Shown here: in pieces, positions 1 through 12,175 of the stretch
How the letters are laid out: each line of letters starts with the position of its first letter
Numbering within the stretch: position 1 is the stretch's first letter
Assembly (NCBI GenBank): GCA_023014365.1
Contig: JAEBUN010000047.1
Coordinates: forward strand, 226,815 to 290,814
DNA length: 64,000 nucleotides
Reading direction: 5' to 3'
Origin: Lepiota brunneoincarnata
Taxonomy: Eukaryota > Basidiomycota > Agaricomycetes > Agaricales > Agaricaceae
The notes under the pieces: model-generated
The model's database searches: none
What the model was told of the DNA's origin: nothing
Seen by the model: the letters and a program-made list of their open reading frames with translations, nothing else
Program-made: the position numbers and the translations under genes

Positions 1-77
1 CCCCGTAAGAGAGTCGCTGCAGCGTTGATGGCAATTGTATTACATTGGGCGGCGCCGCCGGCTTGGACCTATTAATT

Positions 78-266
78 TCATTTGGTCGGTCGGTCATTGA
101 TTGATGGGGGTTCGCGGATCAGAAAATCAAGACTTACACAGACTTGCTCCCAAGCGGTCTTCGCTTCGGCAGTATTCTGCGCAATGCGCTTTTGAAGCAG
201 AGGCACAGCCGAAGTGAAAGAAAGAGCGGAGAGGACAAAGAGTGTGCTGATGCTGATTTTGACCAT
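78..266 (-). CDS. 5' exon of small secreted protein gene (3' part off window)
   Basis: The ATG at 266 opens a clear signal peptide: two basic/polar residues, the hydrophobic stretch LFVLSALSF, an SAV cleavage region, then PLLQKRIAQ. The coding exon runs to a GTAAGT donor near position 137; the residues beyond it in the open frame are intron. The mature N-terminus (RIAQ..AEAKTAWEQVC) resembles, from memory, a family of small secreted basidiomycete proteins that begin with an R-I-A-Q stretch followed by W-E-x-x-C, but I cannot confirm this. The rest of the gene lies to the left of the window, so this is a 5' fragment. Function unknown; extracellular by its signal peptide. Confidence 0.55.
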   Translation of the reverse strand: MVKISISTLFVLSALSFTSAVPLLQKRIAQNTAEAKTAWEQVCVSLDFLIREPPSINDRPTK

Positions 267-2544
267 TTTGTTTACGCGATGGAAAAGGTATGTGGGGCCG
301 AGCCGCTTGAATTAATTGAAAGGATTAAAGATTGTGGGAGCACCGGGCTCAAAGAGGAATTAAAAGGTGTGTGTGTACGGGGAAGGTGGATAGAAGGATG
401 GAGGGAAACCTGCTGAAGGAGGGGGATAGACATGGGTCGTTAAATAGTGTTCTTGGGACGTAGTCACAGAAATCGACGCTTGTTCTGAATGGGAAATTCT
501 TGACATTGTTCATATGACCATCACCATCGAGAACCATTTCAGGAATAGGACCAACATACCCGTTGCTATTGTCGTCCAACCGAAGATGATGCATGTTGCA
601 ACATAAACATGCAACATCTCCACCTGCGGAGATCCGAATAGGCCCTAGGGTCGGTGGAACTTCACTTGAAGTGGCCAAGTCGAGCACCAATGGTCAATTC
701 CCTCTATGTCGCCCTAGCAAACAAAAACATTCTGGGCTGAAAAATAGCACCACTGCGGAGTAAGGTTGTCCTGTATTGTTGTACTCCGATCATGACCTTA
801 TGCTCGGTTGTTGTCAGAGCGACTCGTACAAAGAAAATTAAACGGTCTGAGCACGGTTTACGTAATCACGCACCCGCATGCCAAGGATGCCCCTCTCAGT
901 CGACTTGGTGCCTTCCTGCTCGCCTCTCAAGTCAATTTTCGATAGGTGGAACGAGGTTACGAGAATTGTGACGACACCCTATCAGTGCATCTCAAACAAT
1001 TGATCCTGATGCGTACAGTGCGGGTACGAGAGGGAGTCCTCAGCGGACGGAGAGGAGTCGCATCATGGCAAGTGATACAGAATATGTCATTGGTAATGAT
1101 GCAGCTCAATGCCCCGACGAGACCGTCGTGGTGATCAAGCATTGGTCGTCACTGAAACTTTCATGATGTATCCATCCGGATCACTTGGCTCCCTGTCCCG
1201 GAAAGGGGTTTGCCCCGAGTTAGAGTGCGGGATGAAAATTGAGCAGGAGCATCCATCACCAAAACACCCCCAACTGAGGTGTCTCGTCCAACGACCGTTG
1301 CTAACTGGAAAAACAGACGGATGCTTACTGTACAACTCCACAAGAGGTACCCCACCGACATACAAACAGCCACATGCCCACAATCAGAGGAATTGGCATT
1401 GGCACTGTCCAAGGTACCCCTCTTGTCTTTCCTCGTTTACATTGTAATCAATGATCAAGTTTCGGTTAGCGGCCCACATGTAATTCACATGTAATTCATT
1501 CTCAGGACCGAATAACATCTTTGATGGCAACAGAAGGGGCAACAGATAAAGAAACGGTATCAGCCACCTTGGGAGAAAATTAGCCGACTGTGAAAGCGAG
1601 GTCGGCTCATCTGACAATGGGGGTCAACAAAAATCATCTCATGGGTATTATCCCCAAGGAGCGGCACGAACAGCAAATTGTTCGGCTGGGTTCTGCAAAC
1701 CTATCGACTGGAGGTCTGCACTACTAATGTAGTACCAATTATTCATCCTGTTGAAGGGGGACAACAACTCTAGACCAATAAGTGCCAAAACAACCCGCAG
1801 GAGTCAGTTGACTAACCTCAAGCGACGCTACGCCTCAAGATGTCTCGCAAGAACTTATTCAACACCAGGACGCAACTGGTATCTAGCATCCCAGTGATGG
1901 TGATGCGACTCGAAAAAAAATAAAAACAATTTGCTCGAGGTGACGACGCGATAATCATCTACTGTATTTTGGACAACTCAGAGTTTATTCCCTGTCAGGT
2001 TAGATCTCGAATCGTCTACTTTACTATGTTGACGATTATCCTGTCTGAGACCCTTTGACCATTCAATGTGTACATGGACCCACAATTACTCTGCCGAGCT
2101 GCTCTAGAATGCGAATCACCCTTGAATTGAGAATGGGACAAAGGCGCTCCACCGCAGCACAAAGATCATCTCAATATAGCATGGTCATTGTATTCGTCAA
2201 TGACAACCGCAGAACACTCTCTCATTGTTTCCGTGCTCTACTTAGTTGGCAACGAGCTTGGCCCACGAGACCAAATCAACGTGTTTGTCAGCCCCTTTGC
2301 GCGCAGAACAATAAGCGTCATCATCCGCGGCACTGATCTTTGGCGAGACAACTCAGGTAACCGCTTTTGGATTATAGCCGATACATGATATAGTCATTGA
2401 GGAAACAAATAGCCCAGATACAATTCACGTGAATCATTTATCATGCGCCTGGAATTAAACCTTCTTATCCACAGAGTTGGAGCGGTCTGAATGCGCACGT
2501 TGGTCGTCACCATGTTCGAACGCTGCAGCAGTAGTACCCATTTT
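267..2544. other. Intergenic, nothing recognised
   Basis: No frame here shows a signal peptide, a family motif or a convincing exon chain. The short open frames (349-690, 1109-1447, 2055-2336 and others) have no recognisable protein character and overlap one another on both strands. I see no tRNA-like fold. Confidence 0.5.
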
Positions 2545-4965
2545 TCAACCACTTGTTGCTAAATGGAGGGGGGAGAGAAGCGGAGTTTTCTCACCTTTTT
2601 CGCTCTTAAGAATGTAAGCCTGTCGTTTTTCGGCAGAAACAGCTCCAAAGATGATATCCATCTCCTCCAAACTACGACCTTTCGTCTCGGGAATCAACCT
2701 ATACGGAGGTGGGGGGAAATCTGTTCAACTACCGGCCCAAGATCGGAGAAAAAGCTGTCGTTACTCACAGAGAAAATAGGCCCATGGCTCCAACGTTGAC
2801 GGTAGCGAACATGATGAAGAGTTTCCACCCTAGATTGGTCTTCATCTGAGGTGTGACCTTTGAAACGACGAAATCTAACGCAGATATCAGAGCGTTAGTG
2901 ATATGTGTGTGTGTGTGAGGGGAGGGGGGGGGGGGTGATGATATTCCCTCGGATGGACTTACTCCACAACCACTGTGATGCACTTGCAACCGACAAACCG
3001 TAGTGCCGAGTTCTGGTTGGGAAGATATCAGCGACGTATACCCAAGGCAAGGGACCTGTCGTCATCGAGGTAAGCAAGCTATTCCGATCATGAGTTTTGA
3101 GAGATCATCTTACCCCATCCCATGGAGTAGAAGCAAACGTAGATATATAGCATGGCGGCCATGGCTTGAGATGCTGGTGGGGGTGACGGAGGAGGCACAC
3201 CAGCTACGAGGGGTGGTGGTGGGTGGGTCTTCAGGATAGCTCCGATGATGAAGAAGAGGGTGCCCATTCCTATGGCTGAGATGAAGAGAGACTTTTTCCT
3301 GCCCAGGGTTTCGACACCGAAGAAGATGAAGATGGTGGTGGCTACAACCTTTACGACGCCTGTAAATGAAGGCCTTTGAGCTATAACCTTCCCTGGTTGG
3401 AGAACGTGCGTACCATAGACACCGCTGGCAAGGAGTGAATTCTTAGTCCCTGTATAGCCAATCTAGAACCGAATCAGGATCTTCTGAGATGTGAATAACC
3501 GAAGACACATACCGCCTCGAAGATTTGGGGTGCATAGTAGCTATATGGAAGGGAAATGATTACGATAAACTTAAATCACGATGACGAAGTGCAAAATACG
3601 CACCCGACCGAGTTCTGTCCAGCCCACTGTTGCAAAAAGAATATGAAGAAGGCAATGAAGAAGCGGACGAAATTCCCTTTCCCAAAGAAAGCTTCCTTAA
3701 GTCCCAACCCCTTGCGTGCCTCCTGCTCTTCCAAGATAGCCGCTTCAATTTCGGCCATTTCGTGGATGACAGCTTGCGATTGTACCGAATCCTTTCGGAG
3801 ATAAGCAAGATTTTCAATAGCCTCTTGATGGCGTCCCACGGAGGCGAGCCATCTGGGGGATTCCTGGTTTGGAATATACCCATCAGCCCAAAAAGTCCGC
3901 ACTATAAGCGTGGGGTATCCCTTCGTCGTACCTTGATTGTGAGAAGACCTACAGCCATGATTCCGGCGGGAACCAGCTGAAGTGCGAAGGGGATTCTCCA
4001 GACCTTTACACTGTTGACGATATGTATACCGACGCCGACTAGAGAGGACTGTTAGTGCACCGCGCACCTCCATAGTTGCAGCACCACATCAACAACTCAC
4101 AGTTGACAAAGTATGAGATCATCACGCCAACAGCGACCTGGATAAGAGAGATTTCGAGTTTCAGTTCAGGCTAGCCCATCCGGTTAGCTCGCGCGCAGTG
4201 AGCTTCGCACCATAATTTGGAAGCATCCAGTGATACGCCCTCGAACATCCTTTGGAGAACATTCGGACACAAATGCCGGCGCGACTGCCGAGATAGCTCC
4301 AATCCCAAGACCCGCAATCACACGACCCGAGTAGATGAGGGCCAGACCGTTGGACCCCTCTGCGGCGGTTTGAAGGATCTTATTCGCCAACCATTACTTG
4401 TCAATAAAACAGTTAGAGCGAAAGATTCGACGAACCGCTCCGACGGAGAATATGACGGTGAAGAGCTGCATGGTCCACTTACGACCGATCCTTGCTATTG
4501 TGAAGGTTCATCGTTGGGATTCTTGGGGTTTATCTGGCAACAATATACGTTTACTCACAGGAGATCGGCGCGCTTCCCAAAGCCCCAAAGAACGCTCCAG
4601 CTTGCAGAACCGACACTACATTCGACGATACAGCGTCCACCTGCTTCTTGTTCCCAGCGATGCCGAAATGGGACTGGAAGAAGGCGTTGTTCACGACGCC
4701 TCCTCTGCGGGATGGATTAGCAGAGTAAAGGGGGATTCCTTGAGGAAAGCACCAACCCAACACCGCTAAGCGCAGAGGCGTCGATATGAGGTCATTGCGA
4801 CACAGTAGTGGTTTGAATGAACGTACGTGTCATAACCGAACAGGACAATGCCCCAATACACTATGAATGCCAACCCTGGGACACACTAAGCCGAACAGGG
4901 ACGGTGACAGTGACAAGGTCCAACTCACAATAGACCCGTATATTCTGGAATAATGACGAGCTCAT
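2545..4965 (-). CDS. MFS sugar/quinate-type transporter
   Basis: Multi-exon gene; the start MSSSLFQNIRVY at 4965 and the stop at 2545 come from splicing. Twelve-helix major facilitator of the plasma membrane, sugar porter family. In order: helix 1 ending FGYDTGGVVNNAFF across the first two introns; the sugar-porter signature in GRVIAGLGIGAISAVAPAF, with SECSPKDVRGRI after it, near 4.2-4.4 kb; ESPRWLAS near 3.86 kb; FFLQQWAGQNSVGYYAP near 3.6 kb; PLPWVYVADIFPTRTRHYG near 3.0 kb; the closing PETKGRSLEEMD near 2.68 kb. The internal VNNAFFQSHFG and the overall pattern look closest to quinate permease-like and hexose porters, but the substrate cannot be read from sequence. Exons are short with introns of about 50-70 nt. 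No frame break was noticed, so it looks functional. It stands alone, with no catabolic cluster beside it. Confidence 0.88.
2917..2934. repeat. Simple repeats in MFS intron (GT and G tracts)
   Basis: A (TG)n stretch followed by a G-rich tract within an intron of the transporter; ordinary intronic low complexity. Confidence 0.7.
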
Positions 4966-5060
4966 CGTGCAGAGAATAGCCTAGGGGCGACTCGACGGGA
5001 AGGGGCAAGTTCACTGGAACGGATTGGCAGAACGGCCGGCACTAGACAAACCGCATCAAG

Positions 5061-5068
5061 TATATAAG
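5061..5068 (-). promoter_or_regulatory. Probable TATA box of the MFS gene
   Basis: On the minus strand the sequence reads CTTATATA, about 96 bp before the ATG at 4965. Spacing and sequence fit a fungal core promoter. This is inference from position only. Confidence 0.45.
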
Positions 5069-8005
5069 TGTAATCCCCCCAGGCGCTTCCATTGTAAAAA
5101 ATTTCCCATGAGTTACGCTATGCCCCCCATCATCAGAACGCGCGCGGTTCGTGCGGGACATTTAGAAGCCCAACTGGGGGAGACTGGAGGGTTGCCGAGG
5201 TCACGAGCCCTCAATCCCACTACGGCCCGCCCTGCCCGGAGGTCCTAGCCTCTGAGGCCTGGATTGATAGCCAGAAGGTGTTAAACAATGGCAATTAGGG
5301 AGGATTGATCAACAAACGGAGCTTGTGCTCATCAATTGGCTATAAATAATATCAATTCATATGACTGAATCCAACCCTGTCGAATAATATGTTCAGGCCA
5401 ACGTGGTGCCAAGAGTTTCTCTGGCTAAGTGTTATGCTCTTTCCTAGCTGATATATCAGTAACAGCAAATATGAAATGCTCCCGTCGCAAGACTGATACT
5501 CTACATTTGGCGTTGTGCATCGTATTACCGGGCAAGCTGCCCGACTCGGTTGCATTTTTAACCGCACAGACCACCATCCTTTTCAGATAAATACGGCACT
5601 ACGATGCAAATAGTATATCATGTTCAGCCCATATCTCAAGCGTTGTGGTGATGTTGGGCATTCGACTCTCAGCACGGGAAAACCTGGCCTCGAAGTCAAA
5701 ACTCCGATCATCATTCAATGAGACAGTTTCATCAACCACACGCCCAGCGACAAGTGATGCCCGCCCGGAATAGATCAATTCGCAGAGACAAAGATACCAT
5801 TGGCATAATAGAAACCCCTATCTCCATGATGAGTTGCGGGCTGGAGGGGAGGCGCATGACAGGTCAAATCAAAATGAACAATGTTGTGCCTGCCCTGTTC
5901 CTCGTCCCTCATTTTCCTCCCAAAAACACCATCGATGTCATGCCCAATTGGCGAGAATCTGTTGTTTTTGGTCCTCAGAGGGCGGCAGATGCCGACAATT
6001 CGCATCCGGAGATTCAGGACAATGGCTCCTGTCCGTGTCATGTGTGGTTTTGATACGGCAGAATCACTCAACGTATAGTAGATCGCTATCCATGCCGGTA
6101 GACAACTCCTGCATGCCGTACAGGTAACATATGCGCTCATGATTCGCAATGTCATTCATTATCAGCAGTCCGGGACGGGATCTATTTTGTTCTTTGGTGA
6201 TTGATACTGACAAAGGAATGAGTCATTGTAATCCCACGTTTGAATAGCACAACCACTAAACAGAACACCACAACCTACAGCTCTGAATTCTGATACATTA
6301 CGAACTACGCTTCTACAGTACAAGACCGCATCAAATGTCCCCCATCCTTGTTAATCAATTGGGTTTCTTTGCAGCCAATCAGCTCATGCCAGGGGCCCGG
6401 GGTGCTCCCAGGAATAAAAACGCAAACCAGACCCCACCCCGGACTCCGAAACGGTCCGTATCGGCCCGCCAATATATCCCCGAGGGTTCCTTCCAGTGAG
6501 AAAGGGCCTAATTTTGTGTGAACACTTTGGCCGTGATGGGGACGTGTGGGGGACACGTTTGAGCGTACGTCAATTTCGCGATGTTTCATACCAAGAGGGA
6601 CGCTGTAGCACGCACATGTCCATCATTTCCTGGTTCCACACCAATGTCTTGTCATCCGATGTTATTCCGTGCTTGGATTCTACCACTCGCGCGCGTGAAA
6701 ATACTAGCCAGGTAGTGCTCAGAAGTGGGTCTTGTCGCTGATCGTGTCCCTCCAACTGTTATCCGCGGGAATGGGCCAAGAGTTCTCTGGTCCAAATTGA
6801 GATAAGCTTTGGGTTCTACCAGTGTGCAAACTGAGCTGACGGCGCAGTCGCAAAGATGTTTTTTTTTTTTTTGGTCCTCTCCGAATGAAACCTATCCCCA
6901 AGTGAGTGGCCAGGTGACTCATGATGTGCCTATTTAGCTCCAGTGGAGTCATCAAGGCACCTCCCCTACACATACAAATGGCGCAACCTGTAAGTGCCAA
7001 GGATATTTATATCCGGATCCATAGGAGGTGGGCATATTCTGTCGCTAGTTATTCCTGGAGCTGGGGTTCTTCCATGAAGCATGCAGCAATCTACCTCCCT
7101 AAAAAAACCCGTGAATCCCGACGCCGGTGTAGTCACTCCCGAGGCGACAGGACTCTCGCAATGCAATACTCTCGGATCAATTAATGGGAGGGAAGAAGAT
7201 CGTGTTGGCAATGAATTCCGCACCAAATTATGTCTGTCGGTGAGAGCTGCGGCTTCCTTGGGGATTACAGTACTGCAGGAAACGTTTCCATTTTAAGAAA
7301 GCTACATTTAAGCTTCTTTATATGTACAGCCGCGCCTAAGTTCTACAAGTAAGTAGCTACAAACTCTTGAGCAGATCCGCACTCGTTGGGTCGTACAATA
7401 TTAGGCTACCTGTTGACCCTCACTCATCCGCCGATTGACTCTCCGAGTCGCATCATCAACCCAACTCGGAGTGACACTTGGTGATTAAGCGCCCGGGTAC
7501 AATAAGGCGCTCATTGGTCGAGTTTCACCGTACCTGGGCGCCAGTTGACTTGAAACACTGGACCCTTTTCGTGCGAGTAGCACACCATTCAATTTTCGTG
7601 TCTCAGGTAAGAGATGAAGGCGGCGGTGGCCTTGTTTGGAGCAATCCAGAGTCTGCAAATTACAGATCCATCCGCGGTCTGCTTCCCCGCTGGTCGCGTT
7701 AGAACGTTGGGTACCTGACACAAAAAACCGTGATAGGGTGACAATGAGCGCAATCCTGAGCGTGGCGATAGCCCTCTCCATCACTAACTTTAAGGTCCAC
7801 GTTTGGGACATTTTAGGCGCCTGATAACATAACGACTCTATTGCAGGACGGCGATAGAATCCCCACTCACCATAGTTGTCAAAGGTTACAAAAACCCTGA
7901 TGGTGTGAGATATGAGGCAAAGTTAACGCGTCAGGCTCGCCGGCTTTCCACTCTTCCCCCCACTCCAACACGACTCCGTGCCTCTGCGCCCACCATTTCC
8001 ACGTA
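5069..8005. other. Long intergenic stretch, nothing recognised
   Basis: About 2.9 kb between the divergent transporter and HET-like genes. Open frames at 5718-6155, 6305-6589 and 6719-7300 overlap on both strands, have no family motif and cannot be spliced into a sensible protein. A run of T at about 6860 is simple repeat. Confidence 0.45.
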
Positions 8006-10585
8006 ATGGTCAGCAAAACGCCCAGGAAAAAGACCAAGCAACCGCCCTTCTTCTTGTTCCCAAAGCTTCGCCGCTCTCTTCATGTCCTCTGGACAGGGGC
8101 CAAATTTCGACGACTCTTCAGAGAAGATAAGGGAGTGGAAGGATGTGGTTGGTACGCAAAGTACCGTGATGACTTCTGGCATGTTCCAATCAACACACTT
8201 CGCTTCCTCATCCTCGTCATCTTCGCACCCGTCTATGCCATTTTACGATTGTCACCTGTGAGCAAAGTTATCGCGTTCAACACCCCGCATATAGAGGAAC
8301 CTGTGTGCACTCCCAACGCCATGCTCTACAAATCCCCTGGCGACGGCCAACCAGGTGCTTTCGGCACCATGGGCCATTATCCAAAGTGGATGCTCAAAGT
8401 GACATTTCGAGGGGCACAGAAACCCCTTTTCAAGCAGGTCGCCGTGACGTCGGAAGTGATGGAGGCTGGGTATATGGCCATTAGCTATTCCATGGCCAGC
8501 GCCTTTGATCTGTTCAAGGACGCCGGGCTACAACCTAAAGACCCAAGACCAAGCGAAAACCGTCAATGGACACTACGCGATCGCAAACGCATTTCCCGAC
8601 GTGTGTTGTACGAATACGCGAAAGCACGTGTACGTGAGGATATACCCGACTCCCAGGAGTATATCTGGCTGGACGAGTTCTGCTTAGCGCCAGGTTCGCT
8701 GACGGATGAAGAGGAGATCGAGAAGGAACGACTTGTCGAGGTCGGACAGCTCTCCGATATTTTCCGAAACGCGAAGACAGTGATTGTGTTCTGCCACCTC
8801 TACGGATGCAAGCACACGAAACTGGACTGCCCATGGGGGAAGCGGGTGTTCACTATAGCGGAAATCCTCCATGCTCAACGTGTGGTGACGATGACGCGAT
8901 GTGTCGACGAGAAGTCCACTGAACACCTCATAGAGTGGGACGCACGTAACTTCAAAGGTCAAATGCAGTTGGAAGCTGCCAAGGGGAAGCAATTTCATCT
9001 GTCCACAATCCTCCAGCACGCAACCAACGCTGCATCTGGTTCGTGGCAGTCAGTAATTCACGCTCTTGTGGTAGAAGCCGTCAGGCGGGATGAAGCGGGG
9101 AATTATATGAGTCACAGATATCTCGGAAAAGTCCTCAACGGACTTCTACCTCGCCGCGCTCGGCTTGAGGATCTTCCAGGGAAAGATGGTTGGGCGGATT
9201 TGGCATGGTTGTTGGAGCTTAACCAGGGTTATTACAATGCGGCCAGTCTCGCCGCGGTTTGTAACGTCAACCTGACACCAAGTAGGGAGGAATACGGGAG
9301 CGTAATCAAGGGTTCAAAGACGTGTGTTACCGGGTACCGTTGGTGGGGAAAGCCAATCTCTCCCCTTGCTGGGAACGAGCGCCTAGAGCCAATCGCAATT
9401 GCGTTCCCCGTCGTTGTAGAACGATCTCTACCAGAGGATGATGATAGTGCTACAGACGTCGACGAAGAGGACTCGAGCCATATTCCCGTGCTTTCCATTC
9501 TCGCACCCAGGACAGTACGCATTCAACACGTCCTTCGTAGAGATCGTGAAGGCCTGTATCGACACGAAGACATGGTCGGCTTACGCAACTGGATGTACAT
9601 TCTCGCCACCATTATGACACACGTCGGTATTCCCTTTGTCGCTGTCACGCAGACCGGGGAGCGACGTTTCATCACCCCTGGTTCCATCCTACTCTACCTC
9701 GCCTTCGTCATTGTCGTCCTAGTGGAATTGCTAGCAAGCACCGTCTACGTATTACGTGAAGGATGGGTATTCCTCCCGGACGAACAATGGGGAGTTGATC
9801 CATCCCATGCGTTAGGAGAACAGGATCCACGGTTCAGGAGACTGAAGGAGTGGGGTGAAAGGCAACTGGTTCCTCGCTGGGATCATCCTTCTGCAGCAGA
9901 TAGAGAGCATAGGGGTCACAGGCTCATTTCCGGTAGCCTTGTTGATATGCAAAGCAAAGTTTTTACAAAGGTCGTCGTTATCGATGATGCTCACCCAGAC
10001 CTCATGGTGGCGTTAGCGGTACACGGCACTGGCATCACTGGTATCCTGCTTCAGGCGCCCGAGGGCTACCACGATGACGATGCTGACGACGACGACAGAC
10101 CTAGGAAAAAGCCAGAAAAGGAACATAAACATGGGAGGCAAGCTAAATTAAACAACAGCGACAAGTTTTTGGAGAGGGATACAGAGGAGGATGTGGCGAT
10201 TCAAGTGTTCACAAAGGTGGGCATGGCGAATGTGCCGGCTTATGTTCTCTCCAAGTCGGAGAACTCGGGAACCATTTTCGTTGGAGGACACTTGCCTGCG
10301 ACGAAGGAGGCAGAGGAAAAGCTGTGTGTTCGGATGAAGAAGGAGAAGAAGAAGAAGAAGAAAACCACACAGGTTCCCACTACGAAGACTTTCGAGAGCC
10401 TCTCCTCCGGAGAAAAGAAGGACTCATGGATCAATCTAGATGTGGAGAAGGGCGTTCCTGAAACATCCAAGGATCCCGATGCTATTGGTGAGTGCTTTCA
10501 ATGTAACGTGCGGGATCGCAAAGGCTTGAATTCGGTCGACAGATCGGTCCATTTTATCTACCTTACCCAGTACCCTTGGGCATAG
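8006..10585 (+). CDS. HET-like domain membrane protein
   Basis: Intronless 859-codon gene. Residues about 150-270 resemble a divergent HET (heterokaryon incompatibility) core: YMAISYSMASAFDL corresponds to the first HET block, YIWLDEFCLAPGS to the I-W-x-D-x-x-C block, and QLSDIFRNAKTVIVFC to the block with an aromatic residue and A-x-x-V-V. This is my family reading; the match is weak in places. Hydrophobic segments lie at about 55-85 (FLILVIFAPVYAIL), 525-545 and 555-585 (LLYLAFVIVVLVELLA), so it is probably membrane-bound. The C-terminal third is low complexity: an Asp run, then Lys/Glu-rich stretches. HET proteins trigger cell death on allorecognition; whether this one does is unknown. It converges with the F-box-like gene. 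Its last 190 or so codons and 3' flank occur again, inverted and broken, at 17.82-18.65 kb. Confidence 0.68.
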   Translation: MVSKTPRKKTKQPPFFLFPKLRRSLHVLWTGAKFRRLFREDKGVEGCGWYAKYRDDFWHVPINTLRFLILVIFAPVYAILRLSPVSKVIAFNTPHIEEPVCTPNAMLYKSPGDGQPGAFGTMGHYPKWMLKVTFRGAQKPLFKQVAVTSEVMEAGYMAISYSMASAFDLFKDAGLQPKDPRPSENRQWTLRDRKRISRRVLYEYAKARVREDIPDSQEYIWLDEFCLAPGSLTDEEEIEKERLVEVGQLSDIFRNAKTVIVFCHLYGCKHTKLDCPWGKRVFTIAEILHAQRVVTMTRCVDEKSTEHLIEWDARNFKGQMQLEAAKGKQFHLSTILQHATNAASGSWQSVIHALVVEAVRRDEAGNYMSHRYLGKVLNGLLPRRARLEDLPGKDGWADLAWLLELNQGYYNAASLAAVCNVNLTPSREEYGSVIKGSKTCVTGYRWWGKPISPLAGNERLEPIAIAFPVVVERSLPEDDDSATDVDEEDSSHIPVLSILAPRTVRIQHVLRRDREGLYRHEDMVGLRNWMYILATIMTHVGIPFVAVTQTGERRFITPGSILLYLAFVIVVLVELLASTVYVLREGWVFLPDEQWGVDPSHALGEQDPRFRRLKEWGERQLVPRWDHPSAADREHRGHRLISGSLVDMQSKVFTKVVVIDDAHPDLMVALAVHGTGITGILLQAPEGYHDDDADDDDRPRKKPEKEHKHGRQAKLNNSDKFLERDTEEDVAIQVFTKVGMANVPAYVLSKSENSGTIFVGGHLPATKEAEEKLCVRMKKEKKKKKKTTQVPTTKTFESLSSGEKKDSWINLDVEKGVPETSKDPDAIGECFQCNVRDRKGLNSVDRSVHFIYLTQYPWA

Positions 10586-10858
10586 CCTCCATTGGCCTTG
10601 GAACTCGACGGATAAGGAGTAGAGAGAAGAACTCTTAATCGGGATTGGACGCTTTGTTCGAGTAATGGACGCTCTTATCATTTATTAATCTGATGTACTC
10701 TTCTGAATGACCGCTTGAGCAATTCATGTACATACATGCTCGGAAACGGACTTTGTACAAAAACATATGCTTTCTCTGACGGTCGTGCGAAGCGGTCATG
10801 AAACTGTACAGTAATTCGCTACGGGGCAAGACACGATTGCACTATGGAGATGTCCATA

Positions 10859-12175
10859 TCAAAAGTAAGAATAAACATGAATACTAAGGTCAATCCCTCT
10901 CAAGCTCGCCAACTCATCCCTAATGGGCGACATATCGACCCCGGAATCACTCTGGGTCTCTCCATCCAATACAGCCAGCTCGAGCGTGATTGATCGCATT
11001 GAAGGAAACAAAGAACGGTTGGTAAGCAGTTTGTCAAAAACATTCCACCCAAAATTGGGATCTGTGGAAGGCTTGGGTCGAATATCTGGAAACTTATTAC
11101 CAAAAGCCACGAGACGAAGTTCCTCGAGACCGTCACAACGTTGGAGGTAGGAAAGGAAGGGGAACGCATCCTGATTAAGCCGATTATTGCGAAATTCGAT
11201 GAGTAGCTTCTTAAGACGTGGCATGTGAGGGGCTTGCATCGGACACAGGGCGAGGGGCGCCTTGGGTGACCCTGGAACAATTAGAAAGTGACATGAAGGA
11301 GAGGTGAATGACTTACGGAAGTACCGCAAAGAAAAGGTGACGCTCTCGACGGACATGGACATGGGTGCCAAGGCTGAGAAGGCCAGCAGCAGGTCAGGCT
11401 TGTTCTTGAGCATCATACGCAGCTCCTGAACGTGTGAAAGCTCGGCCACCACGTCCTCATAGATCACTTCTGCAGCCTCTGACGAGTCTATGACCACCAG
11501 GGTTCGAAGAGACGGAGGGCGAGCCGGGGAAAGGGAGCTACGTCCACAGGTACCGGCAAAAGTTACCTGATCCAGAAACAAATAGTCGAGAGTCGGGATA
11601 TGGGTGATGATGTGGGATGGGAAATCTCCAATATGCCTGAGTTTCAGCCTTCTCGCTTTTACTACCAGGGGTTCCCGATCTATAAGTAGCCACTCAATCG
11701 AACGTTGGACTGCCTCCCCAAAAAGAGCCCAAGAGACCGGGTACGCCGAGCCGACCTGGCTCATGTCAATTTCCAACTCGCTGATGTTGGGACAGCCAGA
11801 AAGCAGTCTGAAAATAGAAGATAAATGAACGTCGGGAAGTGTATGGTAGAAAGCTGGGCAACGACGTCTGCCCTGTGTGTCGAAGCGGGAAGGATCGTGA
11901 TAAAGAACAAAGGACTTGATGAAGGGGAGGAGATGGAGATGATCTAGGAGAAAATGTAAATCGTCTTCCCATGGCTTGGCTCGTGATCTCGGCTTGATGC
12001 CAACATGGGAGAAGATCAGCTCTCGGGCGGGAAGCCAGAAGTCGCGAGATGTAAGGGAACAAGCGAAAAGAGAGCTGAGCGCTCGTCGTTGAAGGACAGG
12101 ATCCTTCTCTTTTGACCAACCCTGGCCAACTTCCTCAACAATCCTATTGATGATATGCTGGGGGATTCGAGTCAT
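10859..12175 (-). CDS. F-box/LRR-like protein
   Basis: About 423 residues after removing a probable intron at 11272-11316 (GTAAGT...CAG, 45 nt). The intron is a multiple of three and has no stop, so the frame also reads through it to give 438 residues. The N-terminus MTRIPQHIINRIVEEV followed by LFACSLTSRDF is the usual Agaricomycete F-box-like start (I-P-x-x-I...I, then the C-S-L-x-x-R-x-[FW] motif). The rest is irregular Leu-rich repeat-like sequence (ELEIDMSQV, LRTLVVIDS, LEELRLVAFG), typical of substrate-recognition arms of SCF ubiquitin ligases. Its target is unknown; such genes are a large and fast-expanding family in these fungi. It converges with the HET-like gene, 273 bp apart. Confidence 0.8.
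   Translation of the reverse strand: MTRIPQHIINRIVEEVGQGWSKEKDPVLQRRALSSLFACSLTSRDFWLPARELIFSHVGIKPRSRAKPWEDDLHFLLDHLHLLPFIKSFVLYHDPSRFDTQGRRRCPAFYHTLPDVHLSSIFRLLSGCPNISELEIDMSQVGSAYPVSWALFGEAVQRSIEWLLIDREPLVVKARRLKLRHIGDFPSHIITHIPTLDYLFLDQVTFAGTCGRSSLSPARPPSLRTLVVIDSSEAAEVIYEDVVAELSHVQELRMMLKNKPDLLLAFSALAPMSMSVESVTFSLRYFRKSFTSPSCHFLIVPGSPKAPLALCPMQAPHMPRLKKLLIEFRNNRLNQDAFPFLSYLQRCDGLEELRLVAFGNKFPDIRPKPSTDPNFGWNVFDKLLTNRSLFPSMRSITLELAVLDGETQSDSGVDMSPIRDELASLRGIDLSIHVYSYF

Noticed and set aside
5718..6155. Overlapping open frames on both strands
   Set aside because: No family motif or consistent codon pattern; frames overlap fully.
11272..11316. Extra LRR segment in the F-box-like protein
   Set aside because: Bounded by GTAAGT and CAG and typical of an intron of 45 nt, so treated as an in-frame intron.
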